DNA of 64,000 bases from Saposhnikovia divaricata (Eukaryota > Streptophyta > Magnoliopsida > Apiales > Apiaceae). Under the pieces are notes generated by a model. The model searched no databases and was not told the origin of the DNA. It was given only the letters and a program-made list of their open reading frames with translations. Numbering within the stretch: the stretch's first letter is position 1; every line of letters begins with the position of its first letter. Below, piece after piece: positions 43,741-55,725 of the stretch. The DNA lies in contig CM071600.1 in assembly GCA_036435485.1 (NCBI GenBank), positions 163,196,546 to 163,260,545 of the forward strand, written 5' to 3'. The translations under genes were made by a program, and so were the position numbers.

Positions 43741-45176
43741 AACCGATGCTTGCCCTCAAGCATAAACAATATACAAACTAACTAGTACCACTTCCGTAGG
43801 TGATCACGGTTGCATTTGGCATATGCAACAAGCCCTTTAAACCCCTAGGCAACCCTAATGGACGAGTAAGGTCTCGTGAGGGCCTATAGTGAATGTACCC
43901 ACAAAATCCAACTGACACAAACGACTCAACAATGCAATGCATGAATGCAACTAATATGAAAATGCAAGGACCCCCTTTAGACTAACCAAAACCAACCAAC
44001 AGGCAAAATCTCAAGAAGTGCAATACGTCCAAACAGAGCTCGACTAAATCCCCGTATATTAACTCTACATGATCAGAAACGTGCGTGTGTGCTATGCTCA
44101 TCAGTTATACTCCCAGACAAGATCAAAAATCATACTAATACTTTGTCAAGACAATCGCAGGTTTATAAACAGAATAGGCGCTAAACACTTCATAACTTCG
44201 AAACACCTCCACCTTCATCTGAGTTAGACAAGAATTCATGCTTTTATTCCTAACTATGACTCATAATATACAGGCATGCTTATTTAACCGTGCAATGGAT
44301 GAGACCCCAAAAGGCTTATACAATAATACCCATGTAGCGAGCGTTAGGTCAGTGGATCCCAGACTATAAAAGCCTTAGGTCACTAGGCACAAGTCCCCTC
44401 GTACTTAATAGCTCGAGTATTAAAGAGCTCACCCTGGTTAATTTTACATTTATAATAACTCTTTTTTTTCTTTTAAATTTTTTTTCTTTGCTTTTTTTTT
44501 TCTTTTCTTTCTTTCTTTTTTTTTTTTTTGAATTTTTCCTCTTCTTTTTTTTTTCCTATATGCCATCTGGAGTGAGAATTCTCATCTCCAACCCCAGACT
44601 ACTCATAGCAAGTATGAGCGGCTTCGCCTTTGACACCTAACATTTATTAACACTAAATACAATGAAGCATAAAATCCTTGTGTTCCCCCAAACTTAGACT
44701 TTGGTGTCCTAGGCCATCAAGGGAATAAAGAAAATTCTAGACATAAACAATTGATTAATCTCAAAACAAGCGAACCAGCATAACTTCAACCTAGTCCAAG
44801 AGCAACCTAATGAGACTTTTGTAAAATTTTGTTTCTGAAGCATGCAAGTCAATTTCATAGAGACTATAAATCATCCCTCTGTTCATCAATACCACACTCA
44901 AATTAACATCGACCTATCAATCAGAATCAGCTCGTCCTAAGGGATCATGAAAATGCATGTAATGCAACTAAGTGGACTCACATACAATATACGACACATG
45001 CAACAGAATGCTCTATATGACAGATATCATGCATGCTACTACTTCTACACATACAAATATGATGCAATATGACATTCTATATGAAAACAGACAACATTAC
45101 TAACCTTGAAATCTCCCCCCAAACTTAAAATCTGCCATGCCCTCATGGAAGAAAATACAAGGGTTAGCAAACATAC
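43741..45176 (-). other. Non-coding 3' region of the Athila element
   Basis: There is no credible ORF. It has a pyrimidine-rich (plus strand) low-complexity tract at about 44460-44556, made of T runs with CTTT interruptions, and C-rich words CCCCCAAACTTA near 44685 and 45114 that resemble extra polypurine tracts on the minus strand. Confidence 0.5.
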
Positions 45177-46358
45177 CTAGAACTCGGCTGAATCATCATC
45201 ATCCCCCTCCTCATCTGTATCAGGGGGTGGGTAGACAGTGCGAGCACCATAAACAGGCCACTGAGCGGAAATACCTGCTGAGATCAAAGCAGAAGTCATA
45301 TCCTCCGAATATTGACGGTTGCTCTCATGCATAGCGTCAATGCGCCTATTCAAGCGACGGAACTGAGCTTTCATAAATCCAACTGACAACGCATCACCAT
45401 GAGACGAACTAGCGCGAGCTCGCGGAACCCTAGGAACCTGCGGCACTCGTGGTGGCATACCGCCTGGCTCAGCCGCAGTAATAATGTAGCCTAACCCACG
45501 GCCATGGGGAACGCCGCCCGGCCATTCCACCATCCGCTCAATAAGGGCGTCATTAATAGCCCCCAACGGCATCAACACCGGCTCGTCCTCATCCCACCTC
45601 ACACCAACTGCCCGACATAACTCAGTAACTAGAGAAGGATGAGGAATCGACATTGTGGCCCCCGAACGTAAAAACCTGATAATATTCTGATGAATGATGT
45701 GACCCAAATCAATGTAATGTCCATTTATAATAGCCCAGAGCAGAATGGCCCTCTCAACTATCACATCATGAGCATGAGATGATGGTGAAATAGACGCACA
45801 TACAAACAGATTCCAAGCCCTAGCATAGCGGTTCAAAGCCGAAGATGGAAACGAACGAGGCTCATCAGTCCCGGCCCTAGTCTTCCAAACGGTGCCCGGC
45901 ACACACAACTGCTCCACAATATCCTGAAGATCCACATCGGCCTTGGTCTTATGCGTCCAATCCTCAACCCGTCTTCCTCTATTCGGTTGCAGCAAGACTT
46001 GACGAATCGCACCTGGAGTATAATCAACAGTCAACCCCCGAACCACTGAGTACCCATTCGTCTCCCCCTTAGCATTAGCGTAAAATTCTCGAACTATGCT
46101 CAACGGGGCTGCTGTTGGAGATTCACAAAACGGTGCCCATCCCAACTCCTCAACCAAAGCACGCAACTCCCCTGCCTGAAACGGCAAGAATCCCCTCTCT
46201 CTAATCACCGTCCTTGTCATTAACCTATTATATTCACTTTGAGCCTCCGGTGATAAAAACTTCTCAACCTCCCCCAAACTTGAATCTGAACCCGAGGAGG
46301 GGTGATTACTACTGCTCCCCGCACCCCTCTCAACAACCCTTTGACGCTTTGGTGCCAT
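45177..46358 (-). CDS. Env-position ORF of the Athila element (393 aa)
   Basis: The ATG is at 46358 on the minus strand (MAPKRQRVVE); an upstream TTG extends the frame by only two codons. It lies between integrase and the 3' LTR on the same strand, where Athila elements often carry an env-like or unknown ORF. The N-terminus is basic then Ser-rich. Residues about 60-260 form a globular region with LGWAPFCESPTAAPLSIVRE, FYANAKGE and VDYTPGAIRQVL, which I recall from the family annotated as putative plant transposon protein. The C-terminus has a coiled-coil-like stretch (FMKAQFRRLNRRIDAMHES) and a very acidic tail. I see no signal peptide or membrane segment, so an envelope role is unlikely. Its function is unknown and the frame is intact. 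Confidence 0.75.
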   Translation of the reverse strand: MAPKRQRVVERGAGSSSNHPSSGSDSSLGEVEKFLSPEAQSEYNRLMTRTVIRERGFLPFQAGELRALVEELGWAPFCESPTAAPLSIVREFYANAKGETNGYSVVRGLTVDYTPGAIRQVLLQPNRGRRVEDWTHKTKADVDLQDIVEQLCVPGTVWKTRAGTDEPRSFPSSALNRYARAWNLFVCASISPSSHAHDVIVERAILLWAIINGHYIDLGHIIHQNIIRFLRSGATMSIPHPSLVTELCRAVGVRWDEDEPVLMPLGAINDALIERMVEWPGGVPHGRGLGYIITAAEPGGMPPRVPQVPRVPRARASSSHGDALSVGFMKAQFRRLNRRIDAMHESNRQYSEDMTSALISAGISAQWPVYGARTVYPPPDTDEEGDDDDSAEF

Positions 46359-46364
46359 GATCAA

Positions 46365-46987
46365 TTAACAAAATAACTCTCAATTTCACAATCACCAATG
46401 AAGATAACAAATCCACAACTAACCCCCAATTGGCAAATTCACAATTCGTATGTAATGAAATTAATCGATAATGAGAAAAGAAAGTTACCCACACGAATCC
46501 GAGAGGTGAATTGCTTTAAAAACTTCCCCAATTTGAGTGAAAATCCTTGTTGCTAGGGTTAGGGTTAAGCAAGATGAGTTTAGATAGGGTGGAGTGTATG
46601 TATATATATGGAAGATAAATGGAGAGATATGAGATGGGATTGTAATCTAGGGGTGAATTAGGGTTAGGGAAGATATATGAGGGCAATAGGGAGTAGGGAA
46701 TGAACCTAGACCTAAAATATGAGGTTGGGAGAGGTTTTAAAACACAAAAACGTGGGGGAAAAAAAACTGACCAGGGGGTTGCTCTAGCGGCCGCCCAGAA
46801 GCTTGAGCGCCCGCCCAGAACTGACAGTAGGTAGCTTGAGCGGTCGCCCAGCATGGCGCGCGCCCGCCCAGCCTGCTCACTGATTTTTTTTTTTGAATGG
46901 AAGAACAACACTACAACGTATCCTCGCGTGGGTTGCCTCCCCCGAAGCGCTCTTTTACCGTCACTAGCTTGACTTGATTCGCGGACG
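46365..46987 (-). other. Spacer between integrase and env-position ORF
   Basis: Non-coding. On the plus strand it has GC-rich modules GCGGCCGCCCAG, GCGCCCGCCCAG, GCGGTCGCCCAG and GCGCCCGCCCAG between 46785 and 46871, recalling those in the LTR. A TATA-rich stretch (TATATATATGG) near 46600 could form part of a promoter for the ORF, but that is inference. Confidence 0.45.
46785..46871. repeat. Second set of GC-rich modules in the Athila element
   Basis: Four copies of a GCG(G/C)(C/T)CGCCCAG-type word occur in 87 bp, matching the theme of the LTR modules at 43390-43472. Confidence 0.7.
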
Positions 46988-48388
46988 TTACGTTTCCGTC
47001 AAAATGACGAATTCGGTTTCACGGTTCAATGGATCCCCGATATGATAATGTTTCAAACGCTGTCCATTCACCTTAAACGCCAACTCAGGTGATTTCTCAA
47101 AGATTTCAACCGCTCCATGCGGGAATACGGTTTTCACAGTGAACGGCCCCGACCACCTTGACTTGAGCTTCCCCGGAAAGAGTTTGAGACGGGAATTGTA
47201 CAGCAAGACTAGTTGACCAGGAACAAAAGCCTTCTGAATCAACCTTTTGTCGTGCCACCTCTTAACTTTCTCCTTATAAATCTTGTGGTTCTCGTAGGCC
47301 TGCGAGCGGAACTCTTCTAACTCATTCAGCTGTAGTAACCGTTTATCACCAGCAGCTTTAGTATCAAGATTCAACTTCTTTATTGCCCAAAGTGCTTTAT
47401 GCTCTAGCTCAACCGGCAAATGACATGCCTTGCCAAACACCAACTGATACGGTGACATTCCCAACGGTGTTTTATAAGCCGTTCTGTAAGCCCAAACAGC
47501 TTCGTCTAACTTCATCGACCAGTCTTTCCTTGACGGATTCACGACCTTCTCTAGAATCCTCTTGATTTCACGGTTAGATACCTCCGCTTGACCGTTTGTC
47601 TGAGGATGATAAGCAGTTGCAACACGATGTGTTACCTTGTACTTAGCCAACAATGCAGTGAACTGACGATTGCAGAAATGAGTTCCCTCATCACTAATAA
47701 TAGCTCACGGAGTTCCAAAACGCGTAAAGATTTGCTTATGAAGAAAATTCAACACAACCTTAGCATCGTTGGTTGGTAAGGCTTTCACCTCAACCCAGTT
47801 CGAGACATAGTCTACAGCTAGAAGGATGTACTGATTATTACATGACGACACAAATGGACCCATGAAGTCGATACCCCACACATCAAAGATTTCTACCTCG
47901 AGAAGCATGTTAAGAGGCATCTCATTCCTCCGAGAGATATTCCCCACTCTTTGACACCGATCACACCTCAAAACGAACTGGTGAGCATCCTTGAACACTG
48001 TAGGCCAATAGAACCCTGCTTGAAGAACACGAGCTGCTGTTTTCTCCCCTCCATAGTGACCCCCATACACAGTGGAGTGACACTCTGTCAATACATCTTC
48101 TGTTTCACCATATGGAATACAGCGTCTGATAATCTGATCAACGCCTTGTTTAAACAAATACGGCTCATCCCAATGATACCACTTCACATCATGTAAGAAC
48201 TTCTTCTTCTGAGCATATGACAAGTCCGGAGGAATAATACCAATAACAAGATAATTTACAAAATCTGCAAACCATGGCTCCTCTTCTTGTATCCTGAAAA
48301 GTTGTTCATCGGGAAAAAATTCGTTAATCACAGATTCAGACTGTACATTCTTACCGTGCTCCTCTAACCTCGAAAGATGATCCGCCAC
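46988..48388 (-). pseudogene. pol: Athila integrase region with one internal stop
   Basis: It continues the polyprotein after the TAG at 48389-48391 in the same frame. The integrase zinc region (HSTVYGGHYGGEKTAARVL ... CDRCQRVG) is followed by the core (IWGIDFMGPF, AVDYVSNWVE, then AYHPQTNGQAEVSNRE) and the C-terminal part (GPFTVKTVFPHGAVEI). A TGA at 47702-47704, after FTRFGTP, fits a former CGA (Arg) codon. The frame is open on both sides, so only one base separates it from a full integrase frame. Without readthrough no complete integrase can be made. Confidence 0.9.
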
Positions 48389-51300
48389 CTAGTTCTCGGT
48401 CCCTTTTCTGTCTTTAATCTCCACATCAAATTCTTGAAGCAACAGAATCCATCGGATCAATCTCGGCTTTGAATCCTTCTTTGACATTAAATACCGGATG
48501 GCTGCATGATCTGTGTACACAATTACCTTCGTGCCAAGCAGATAGGCTCGAAACTTCTCAAAAGCGTAGACCACCGCCAAAAGTTCCTTTTCTGTCGTGG
48601 TGTAATTCAATTGAGCGTCATTGAGGGTTTTACTGGCATAATAAACCACAAGAAACATTTTCTCCTTCCGTTGCCCAAGAACTGCACCAACGGCAAAGTC
48701 ACTCGCATCACACATTAGTTCAAAAGGCTGGCTCCAGTCAGGTACAGTGATCACAGGTGCAGTAATCAACTTTGTCTTCAATAGCTCAAAAGCAGCTAGA
48801 CAGGCTTCGTCCATTTTGAAAGGAACATCCTTTTCTAACAGATTGCACAGAGGTTTAGAAATTTTCGAGAAATCCTTCATAAAGCGATGATAGAAACCAG
48901 CATGTCCCAAAAAGCTGCGAATCCCCCTCACAGAGATAGGTGGAGGTAGATTTTCAATAGTAGAAATTTTTGCTCTATCCACCTCAAGTCCTTTACTAGA
49001 AACCTTGTGCCCAAGGATGATTCCTTCCTGCACCATAAAATGACATTTTTCCCAATTCAACACCAGATTAGTCTCTACACATCTTTTCAACACCAGACTC
49101 AGATTGTGCAGACATTCTTCATATGAAGATCCAAATACTGAAAAGTCATCCATAAAGACTTCGACATTAATACCAATCATGTCGGAAAATATAGCCATCA
49201 TACATCTCTGAAACGTGGCTGGGGCACCACAAAGTCCGAAGGAGACTCGTCTGAATGCAAAGGTGCCGAACGGACATGTGAAGGTAGTCTTCTCTTGATC
49301 TTCAGGTGCGATGCAAATTTGATTGTAGCCAGAATACCCATCGAGGAGGCAATAGTACTCATGACCAGCCAACCTGTCTAACATCTGATCGATGAATGGC
49401 AGAGGGAAGTGATCCTTGCGAGTAGCCTTATTCAGCTTGCGATAATCCATACAGACTCTCCACCCAGTGACGGTGCGCGTTGGAATCAGCTCATTTTTCT
49501 CATTGGTAACCACGGTCATCCCCCCTTTCTTAGGTACACATTGAATTGGGCTCACCCAAGAACTGTCTGAAATCGGGTAGATAATACCCGCATCAAGCCA
49601 CTTCAGAATTTCTTTCTTTACTACCTCCTTCATTATCGGATTGAGACGACGCTGATGTTCCACCGTTGGCTTATATCCTTCCTCTAGCAGAATTTTATGC
49701 ATGCAATAAGAAGGACTGATTCCCTTTATATCTGCTATGGTCCAGCCAATGGCGGCTTTGAACTCCCTCAAAATCCTTAAGAGCTTTTCCTCTTCACTTC
49801 CTGACAAGTTAGAGGCAATAATAACAGGTAAAGAAGATGCTTCACCTAAAAATGCATACCTCAAGTGGTCCGGCAGTGGCTTAAGTTCAAGTGTCGGAGC
49901 TTCCTCAATAGATGGTTTGAGACGAGCTTGTGATTTTTTTAACTCTTCTAGCCCAAGAGACTCGATTGGCAACTTAAAGCTTTTCCTCCACGGAGTTGCC
50001 TTCAACAATTGAAGCTGCTCTATTCCTTCTTCATCTTCCATAGTAGACTCACCTGTCAAAACTCTTTCCAACGGATCAGACATCAACAACTGACCGACTT
50101 CCGTCTTTACTGAAGATTCTACCCAATCCATCTGAAAGCATTCTTCCTCGTCTGAGGGCAGTTTCATTGCCTTAAACACATTGAAGGTGATAATCTGATC
50201 TTGAACCCTCATTGTAAGCTCTCCCTTTTGTACATCAATCAAAGTACGGCCGGTCGCTAGAAAAGGCCTTCCCAAGATTATGGGAATCTTCTTGTCTTCT
50301 TCAAAATCAAGAATCACAAAATCGGCCGGAAAGATAAGCTTATCAACCTTGACCAAGACATCTTCAACTACACCCCTCGGGTATGTAATAGAACGATCAG
50401 CCAACTGCAAAGACATATTGGTAGGTCTCGGTTCCGGCAAACCCAGTTGTAAGAAAACCGACAAGGGCATAAGATTAATGCTGGCACCCAAATCACATAA
50501 ACATCTGTCGAAAGACAGATTTCCGATGGTGCATGGAATAGTGAAACTCCCTGGATCTTTTAGCTTTGGTGGCAATTTCTGTTGCAGAACGGCACTACAC
50601 TCTTCTGTCAGTGCTACAGTGTCCAACTCCTCGAGTTTGAGCTTCCTAGAGAGAATTCCCTTCATAAACCTCGCATAGCTGGGCATTTGTTCCAGTGCTT
50701 CCGCAAAAGGAATGTTGATTTGAAGTTTCTTAAACACCTCGAGAAACCTGGCAAACTGCCTATCATTCTTTGGCTTCTTCAATCTGCCTGGATATGGAGG
50801 TGGTGGAAAGATTTTCGTGTTCTCCGTAGACTTCTTTGCAAGAACTGTCTCGTCCAGATTTTTCGGCTGCACAACCTCACTAACCAACTGCTCAACTGCT
50901 GTATCCGATTGCTTTTGTACCTCTTCTTCTTCTTCAACAACTGGCTTCGAATTGCTTGTCACCTTACCGGATCTCAAGGTGACAGCTTTCACATGCTCTT
51001 TACCATCTCTCTTTCCTGGGTTAGCCTCAGTGTCACTAGGAAGAGTTCCTGCCGGTCTGTTTAGCAGGGCACTAGCAAGTTGACCGAGCTGATTTTCCAT
51101 TATCTTCAGAGATGCCCCTTGACTCTTCACTGCCATCCGCAATTCTTCCAGTTCAGCTTTTTCATTAGGATATTGACCACTATTCCCCTGAGATTGCTGT
51201 TGGAAACCTGGTGGCTGAACTTGTTGCTTAGGCTGATACTGCTGATACTGCTGCTGAAATCCTTGATTGAATGGCCTAGATGCAGGATGTTGCCCTTGAT

Positions 51301-52363
51301 TTTGCTGATAATGTTGTTGTTGTTGAAAACCGCCCTGATTGTTACTCCAGCTAAAGTTTGGATGATTGCGGTTATTCGGATGATAAGTAGCTGGCACTGG
51401 CTGCTGTGGCCTCTGATAATTACTCACGAACTGTGCTGATTCAGAAGAAATCGCACATTGAGTTGTATCATGTGCGCCCGCACACAACTCACATACACTA
51501 GCAACCTGCTGTAAGCCGTAATTAGACAACGAATCCACCTTCATAGCCAAGGCTTGCAATTGAGCTGTAATAGCTGTCGCTGCATCCACTTCCAGAACAC
51601 CTGCTACCTTACCTTGAGACAACCTCTGAGTAGGATTTTGATATTCGTTGGCAGCCATCATCTCAATAAGTTCATAAGCCTCATCATAGCTCTTTGCCCA
51701 TAGAGCTCCACCAGATGCTGCGTCTAACAAGGGTCTCGACTGAGCACCCAACCCATTATAAAAGCAATTTATCACCATCCAGTCGGGCATCCCATGGTGT
51801 GGGCACTTCCTGAGCATCTCCTTATACCTTTCCCAAGCCTCGCATAGAGATTCTCCAGATTGTTGCGAAAACTGAGTAATGGCATTCCTGATAGCTGCTG
51901 TTTTAGCCATAGGGAAGAATTTCGTGAGAAATTTCTGAGCAAGGTCTTCCCATGTTGTAATCGATCCAGCTGGTAGAGAATGTAACCAGCTCTTAGCTTT
52001 ATCCCTCAGAGAGAATGGGAAAAGCCTCAGCTTCACAGCATCTTCTGACACACCATTTGTTTTGAAGGTATCACAGATTTCAATAAAACTGCGGATGTGC
52101 ATGTTTGGATCTTCAGTAGGAGCACCTCCAAACTGCACTGAGTTCTGTACCATCTGAATCGTGCCTGGTTTGATCTCAAAAGTATTAGCTGCGATCGCCG
52201 GCCTGACAATGCTAGATGCAATGTCATTGATCTTAGGCTGAGAGAAGTCTTTCAATGGCTTTGGCTCTGCCATCTCTAAAGTTTCAAGTTCTTCTTCTGT
52301 TCGGTCCTCTTCTCGATCTTTGTTTTCCAGCTTTTCTTGGCGAGTTTTCGAACGCGTTCGCAT
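48389..52363 (-). pseudogene. gag-pol: Athila Gag-protease-RT-RNase H polyprotein
   Basis: 1324 codons are open. Gag occupies about residues 60-260 (LRLFPFSLRDKAKSWLHSLP, FLTKFFPMAKT). A CX2CX3HX4C Cys/His motif lies at about 291 (CELCAGAHDTTQC), followed by a Gln-rich stretch. The protease site CDLGASINLMP is near 624 (DLGA is usual in this clade). RT follows with MDYRKLNKATRKDHFPLPFI and the catalytic FMDDFSVFG near 1068, and RNase H carries CDASDFAVGAVLG, ASKTLNDAQLNYT and YTDHAAIRYL. The end is a TAG (48389-48391) directly before the usual Athila VADHLSRLE junction, consistent with CAG-to-TAG. The ATG lies about 110 bp past the primer site. Confidence 0.93.
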
Positions 52364-52474
52364 ACACGCTCAAGTACCTGAAATTCAAAGAATCAACAAG
52401 GAAACAATTAGTAACCAATCCGAGTAAGTGAACTTTAACGACCACTGATGTCAAACACATAAACTATAACAATT

Positions 52475-52491
52475 CCCCGGCAGCGGCGCCA
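52475..52491 (-). other. Primer-binding site of the Athila element
   Basis: The minus strand reads TGGCGCCGCTGCCGGGG, eight bases from the LTR end. This is the primer site typical of Athila elements, usually assigned to tRNA-Asp. Confidence 0.88.
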
Positions 52492-52498
52492 AAAAACT

Positions 52499-53893
52499 TG
52501 TTCGCACAAAATACACGCAAGCGCACGTGGACAACAAGTAATATAAAAGCAAGTAAGATTCGTTCCCACAGAAATTGTATACTTCGGTTTATGCGTCTAA
52601 GCAACAATGTTTGATTATCGTTCAATGCTAAGACAAAAGACAAATTGGGTTTTGATTTTATATTATGCTAATCAAATTTACTAATTACTAAAAGAGAATG
52701 ATTTAATTTATGAATAGAAACATAGGGTCCTAACTTCATTAAATACGTCCATTAGAGATCATGCCTTTACTCAATTTGTATGGTGATTACGATAACTAAT
52801 CGGACAACACGGAGTAAGTATACGCTACCTTTCAGTACACGCACACCAATCTACACAATATCCACAAAAGATAGAAATCATGCAGGCACCAATTAGGTCT
52901 AGACTCTATATGTCTATAGAATTTGAAAACCTAAAGGTTGAAGAGCAAGTTATCCATAAGGATTACATAAGATAGTATGAGATGGTTAAAATCACACCAC
53001 TAATCATGAAATCAATCACGAACATATGCTAGCATGGTAAGTTCTAAATCTAGAGATCCACTGTCGCTTCACTAAAGATTAACAAGATAGATGTTCGCGA
53101 CGCATCTATTTAATTAAATCACAACCATGCAAGGATATCGCAAATCACCACATGTATATCAATTAGGCATTCACTACTAATTTCTGTAAATAAATTCGTT
53201 AGGACCCCATGACGGTGATTAGTTCATAGTCGAACCGTTCATCATCATGGGGTTCGATGAAAATATGCTAATAAACATGACTAGAATGAAGAAAAGAATA
53301 ATATTAATTAATAAGGGTTTAGAAACAAATTCGAAGAATGCCAAGTTACAAAAGATAGGTAGATCTTGATCCGTTGCTTGTCACGAACAATTGATCGTTC
53401 ACTCTTTAATGTTAACGAAATAAAACCCTCCGTCCTGATTACAATGATAACCAGAGTTTTTATAGGCCCTAAAAACCAGATCATACAAGGAAACAACTCA
53501 GAATTGCATTATCATTCGAAAAGGGCAAAACTGTAAAATTCTCCAGAATTCAGGCTGAGCGGCCGCCTGAAATCTTGAGCTGCCGCCTGGACAATTCCCC
53601 CTGAGCGGCCGCCTGGGAGCTTGAGCGCCCGCCCGGACAACTTCCTGGAATTTCTGATTTACATGGTAATTGTCGTTCCTTGCTTCGTTTTCCCTCGCTC
53701 TTCTGGAAACCTTCTTAAACAAACACCTTGGGCCTATATCCAACATAACATCTTCAATTACCAACTCCGATCCTGAGATAAAAATCCTGCACATTTCCAC
53801 TAAAAACTAATCAAAACACGACACACTTGAGGCCAAAACTATCAATTCAAGCCGACATAAGACGTTCTAAGTAGATATAAAATCCACTTATCA
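52499..53893 (-). repeat. 5' LTR of Athila element (1395 bp)
   Basis: It is the same length as the 3' LTR. The differences seen are TATGCGTC vs TATGCATC, GACGGTG vs GACGATG, TTTACATGG vs TTTTCATGG and CGACACAC vs CGACATAC. Confidence 0.95.
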
Positions 53894-53898
53894 GGTAT
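53894..53898. repeat. Target site duplication GGTAT (right of Athila element)
   Basis: This is the partner of 42328-42332. Confidence 0.92.
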
Positions 53899-54574
53899 CA
53901 AGCTCCAACATATCCAATTCACGCTCGGACCTTCAATATGAATATAAATGACGCAGTGCAAAGTTTGGATGTGGTGGCAGGTACGCTTTTCGTGAATGCC
54001 ACTAGTGCAAAAGTGTTAATTGATTCGGGTGCTACTAGATCATTTGTTTCTAAAGATTTTGTGAGTAAGTTGAAGTGTGATACTCGTATGTTAAAAGAAG
54101 CTTTGAATATTGTGTTAGCCAATCAGGATCATATACAAGTAGATAAAGTATGTTCGCCGTACGAAGTAGAGATTTCAGGACATCTTTTTCCAATCACCTT
54201 GACACCTTTTCGATTAGAAAATTTTGACATAATTTTAGGAATGGACTGGCTTACTAAGTATAATGCGCACATCGATTTTAAGAATAAGAGAGTTACGTTG
54301 AAATCCCCAAAAGGCGATAGTGTTATTTTTAAGGGACACAGGCAAACTAATACATTTTTGACTAGGATGCAAACTAAGAGACTGTTAAGAAAAGGATGTG
54401 AGGCTTATCTTGCTTACGTGATAGAAAAAAGTCAAGAAGGAGTGAAATTAGAAGACATTCCAGTAGTCAATGACTTTCCCGATGTTTTTCCCGAGAAAAT
54501 ACCCGGATTACCTCCAGATCGTCAGATCGAGTTCGCGATTGATTTAGCACCAGGAACATAACCCGTCTCCAAAG
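53894..54574 (+). pseudogene. G0 protease region
   Basis: It continues the gag frame after the Athila insertion. The aspartic protease is recognisable (VVAGTLFVNATSAKVLIDSG, then ATRSFVS) and a linker ends in GLPPDRQIEFAIDLAPGT, matching element C. A TAA follows at 54558-54560. Copia-like or host explanations do not fit. The frame is then lost at a deletion in RT. Confidence 0.88.
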
Positions 54575-55720
54575 ATTGAAAGGAGCTACATGTTTTTCGA
54601 AGATAGATTTAAGGTCAGGATATCATCAGTTGAAAATCAAACCAGAAGATATACCGAAACTGCGTTTCGAACAAGATATGGCCACTATGAATTTTTGGTT
54701 ATGGCTTTTGGATTGACGAATGCGCCTGCAGCATTTATGGATTTAATGAACCGAGTGTTTAAGAAATATCTGGATAAGTTTGTGATAGTGTTCATAGACG
54801 ATATTTTGATATACTCCAAGACTGAAGAAGAACATGCAGAGCACTTGAGGATAGCATTAGAAATATTAAGAAAAGAGAAGTTGTATGCTAAGTTTTCTAA
54901 TTGTGAGTTTTGGCTGAAGGAAGTCCAATTTTTAGGACATGTTGTAAGTAAGGAAGGAATTCCAGTTGACCCAGCAAAGATTGAAGCTGTTGTGAATTGG
55001 AAAAGACCAAAGACACCGACTGAAGTAAGAAGTTTTATGGGACTAGCAGGATATTATCGTAGATTTGTTAAGGATTTTTCTAAGATTGCGGTACCGTTAA
55101 CCAAGTTGACACTGAAGAATGAAAAGTTTGAATGGACTGAAAAGTGTGAAAAGAATTTTCAAGAGCTAAAGCAAAGATTGGTAACTGCTCCAGTGTTAGC
55201 GTTGCCATACGATAAAGGGGAGTTTGTAATTTATAGTGATGCATCTCATAAGGGATTAGGATGTGTATTGACGCAACATGGAAAGGTGATTGCATACGCT
55301 TCCAGGCAACTTAAACCTCATGAACAGAGATACCCTACCCATGATCTCGAACTAGCAGCAATTGTATTTGCATTGAAGTTTGGAGACATTATTTATACGG
55401 TGAGAAGTGTGAGATATTTACAGATCACAAGAGTCTAAAGTACATTTTTACTCAGAAGGAACTCAACATGAGATAAAGAAGATGGTTAGAGCTGATAAAG
55501 GATTATGATTGTACCATTTACTATCACCCAAGAAAGGCGAATGTCGTAGCTGACACACTGAGCAGGATGGAAAGTTTAAACATGCTGACAATGACTGGAG
55601 AATTGTTTAGAGAATTTGAGAAGTTAGAAATTGAAGTCTGTACGACGGAGATGCCAACAGAGCAAGTATACACCATGAGATTCCAACCAGTATTATTGCA
55701 CAAAATTTGAAAATGCCAAG
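54575..55720 (+). pseudogene. G0 reverse transcriptase and RNase H, decayed
   Basis: About 226 bp of the N-terminal RT present in element C (33550-33775) is missing at 54574/54575, which removes the first RT blocks. A one-base loss near 54660 shifts frame. From there 54590-55438 reads RT with FIDDILIYS and RNase H with VIYSDASHKGLG. Another one-base loss near 55377 and a TAA at about 55473-55475 (expected Gln) break RNase H. The RNase H end (YYHPRKANVVADTLSR) is still readable near 55520-55566. The enzyme would be inactive. Confidence 0.88.
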
Positions 55721-55725
55721 AAGAA

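Larger units (their letters stand above)
42333..53893 (-). mobile_element. Athila-type gypsy element, 11.6 kb, minus strand
   Basis: It has two 1395-bp LTRs differing at only about four positions by eye, an Athila-style primer site, a polypurine tract, a Gag-PR-RT-RH-INT polyprotein with two nonsense mutations, an intact ORF in the env position, and 5-bp duplications. It is inserted in G0's gag/protease region. With so few LTR differences it is the youngest dated insertion in the window. Confidence 0.95.

Noticed and set aside
44460..44560. Processed poly(A)/SINE tail on the minus strand
   Set aside because: The T-rich tract lies inside the Athila 3' non-coding region and has no flanking duplication or SINE promoter boxes that I could see.
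45177..46358. True retroviral-type envelope protein
   Set aside because: No signal peptide, hydrophobic fusion stretch or transmembrane segment is visible, so only the position is env-like.
50582..51439. Plus-strand ORFs inside the Athila polyprotein
   Set aside because: They overlap an uninterrupted 1324-codon frame with clear gag, protease and RT motifs. Leu/Ser-rich shadows are expected opposite it.
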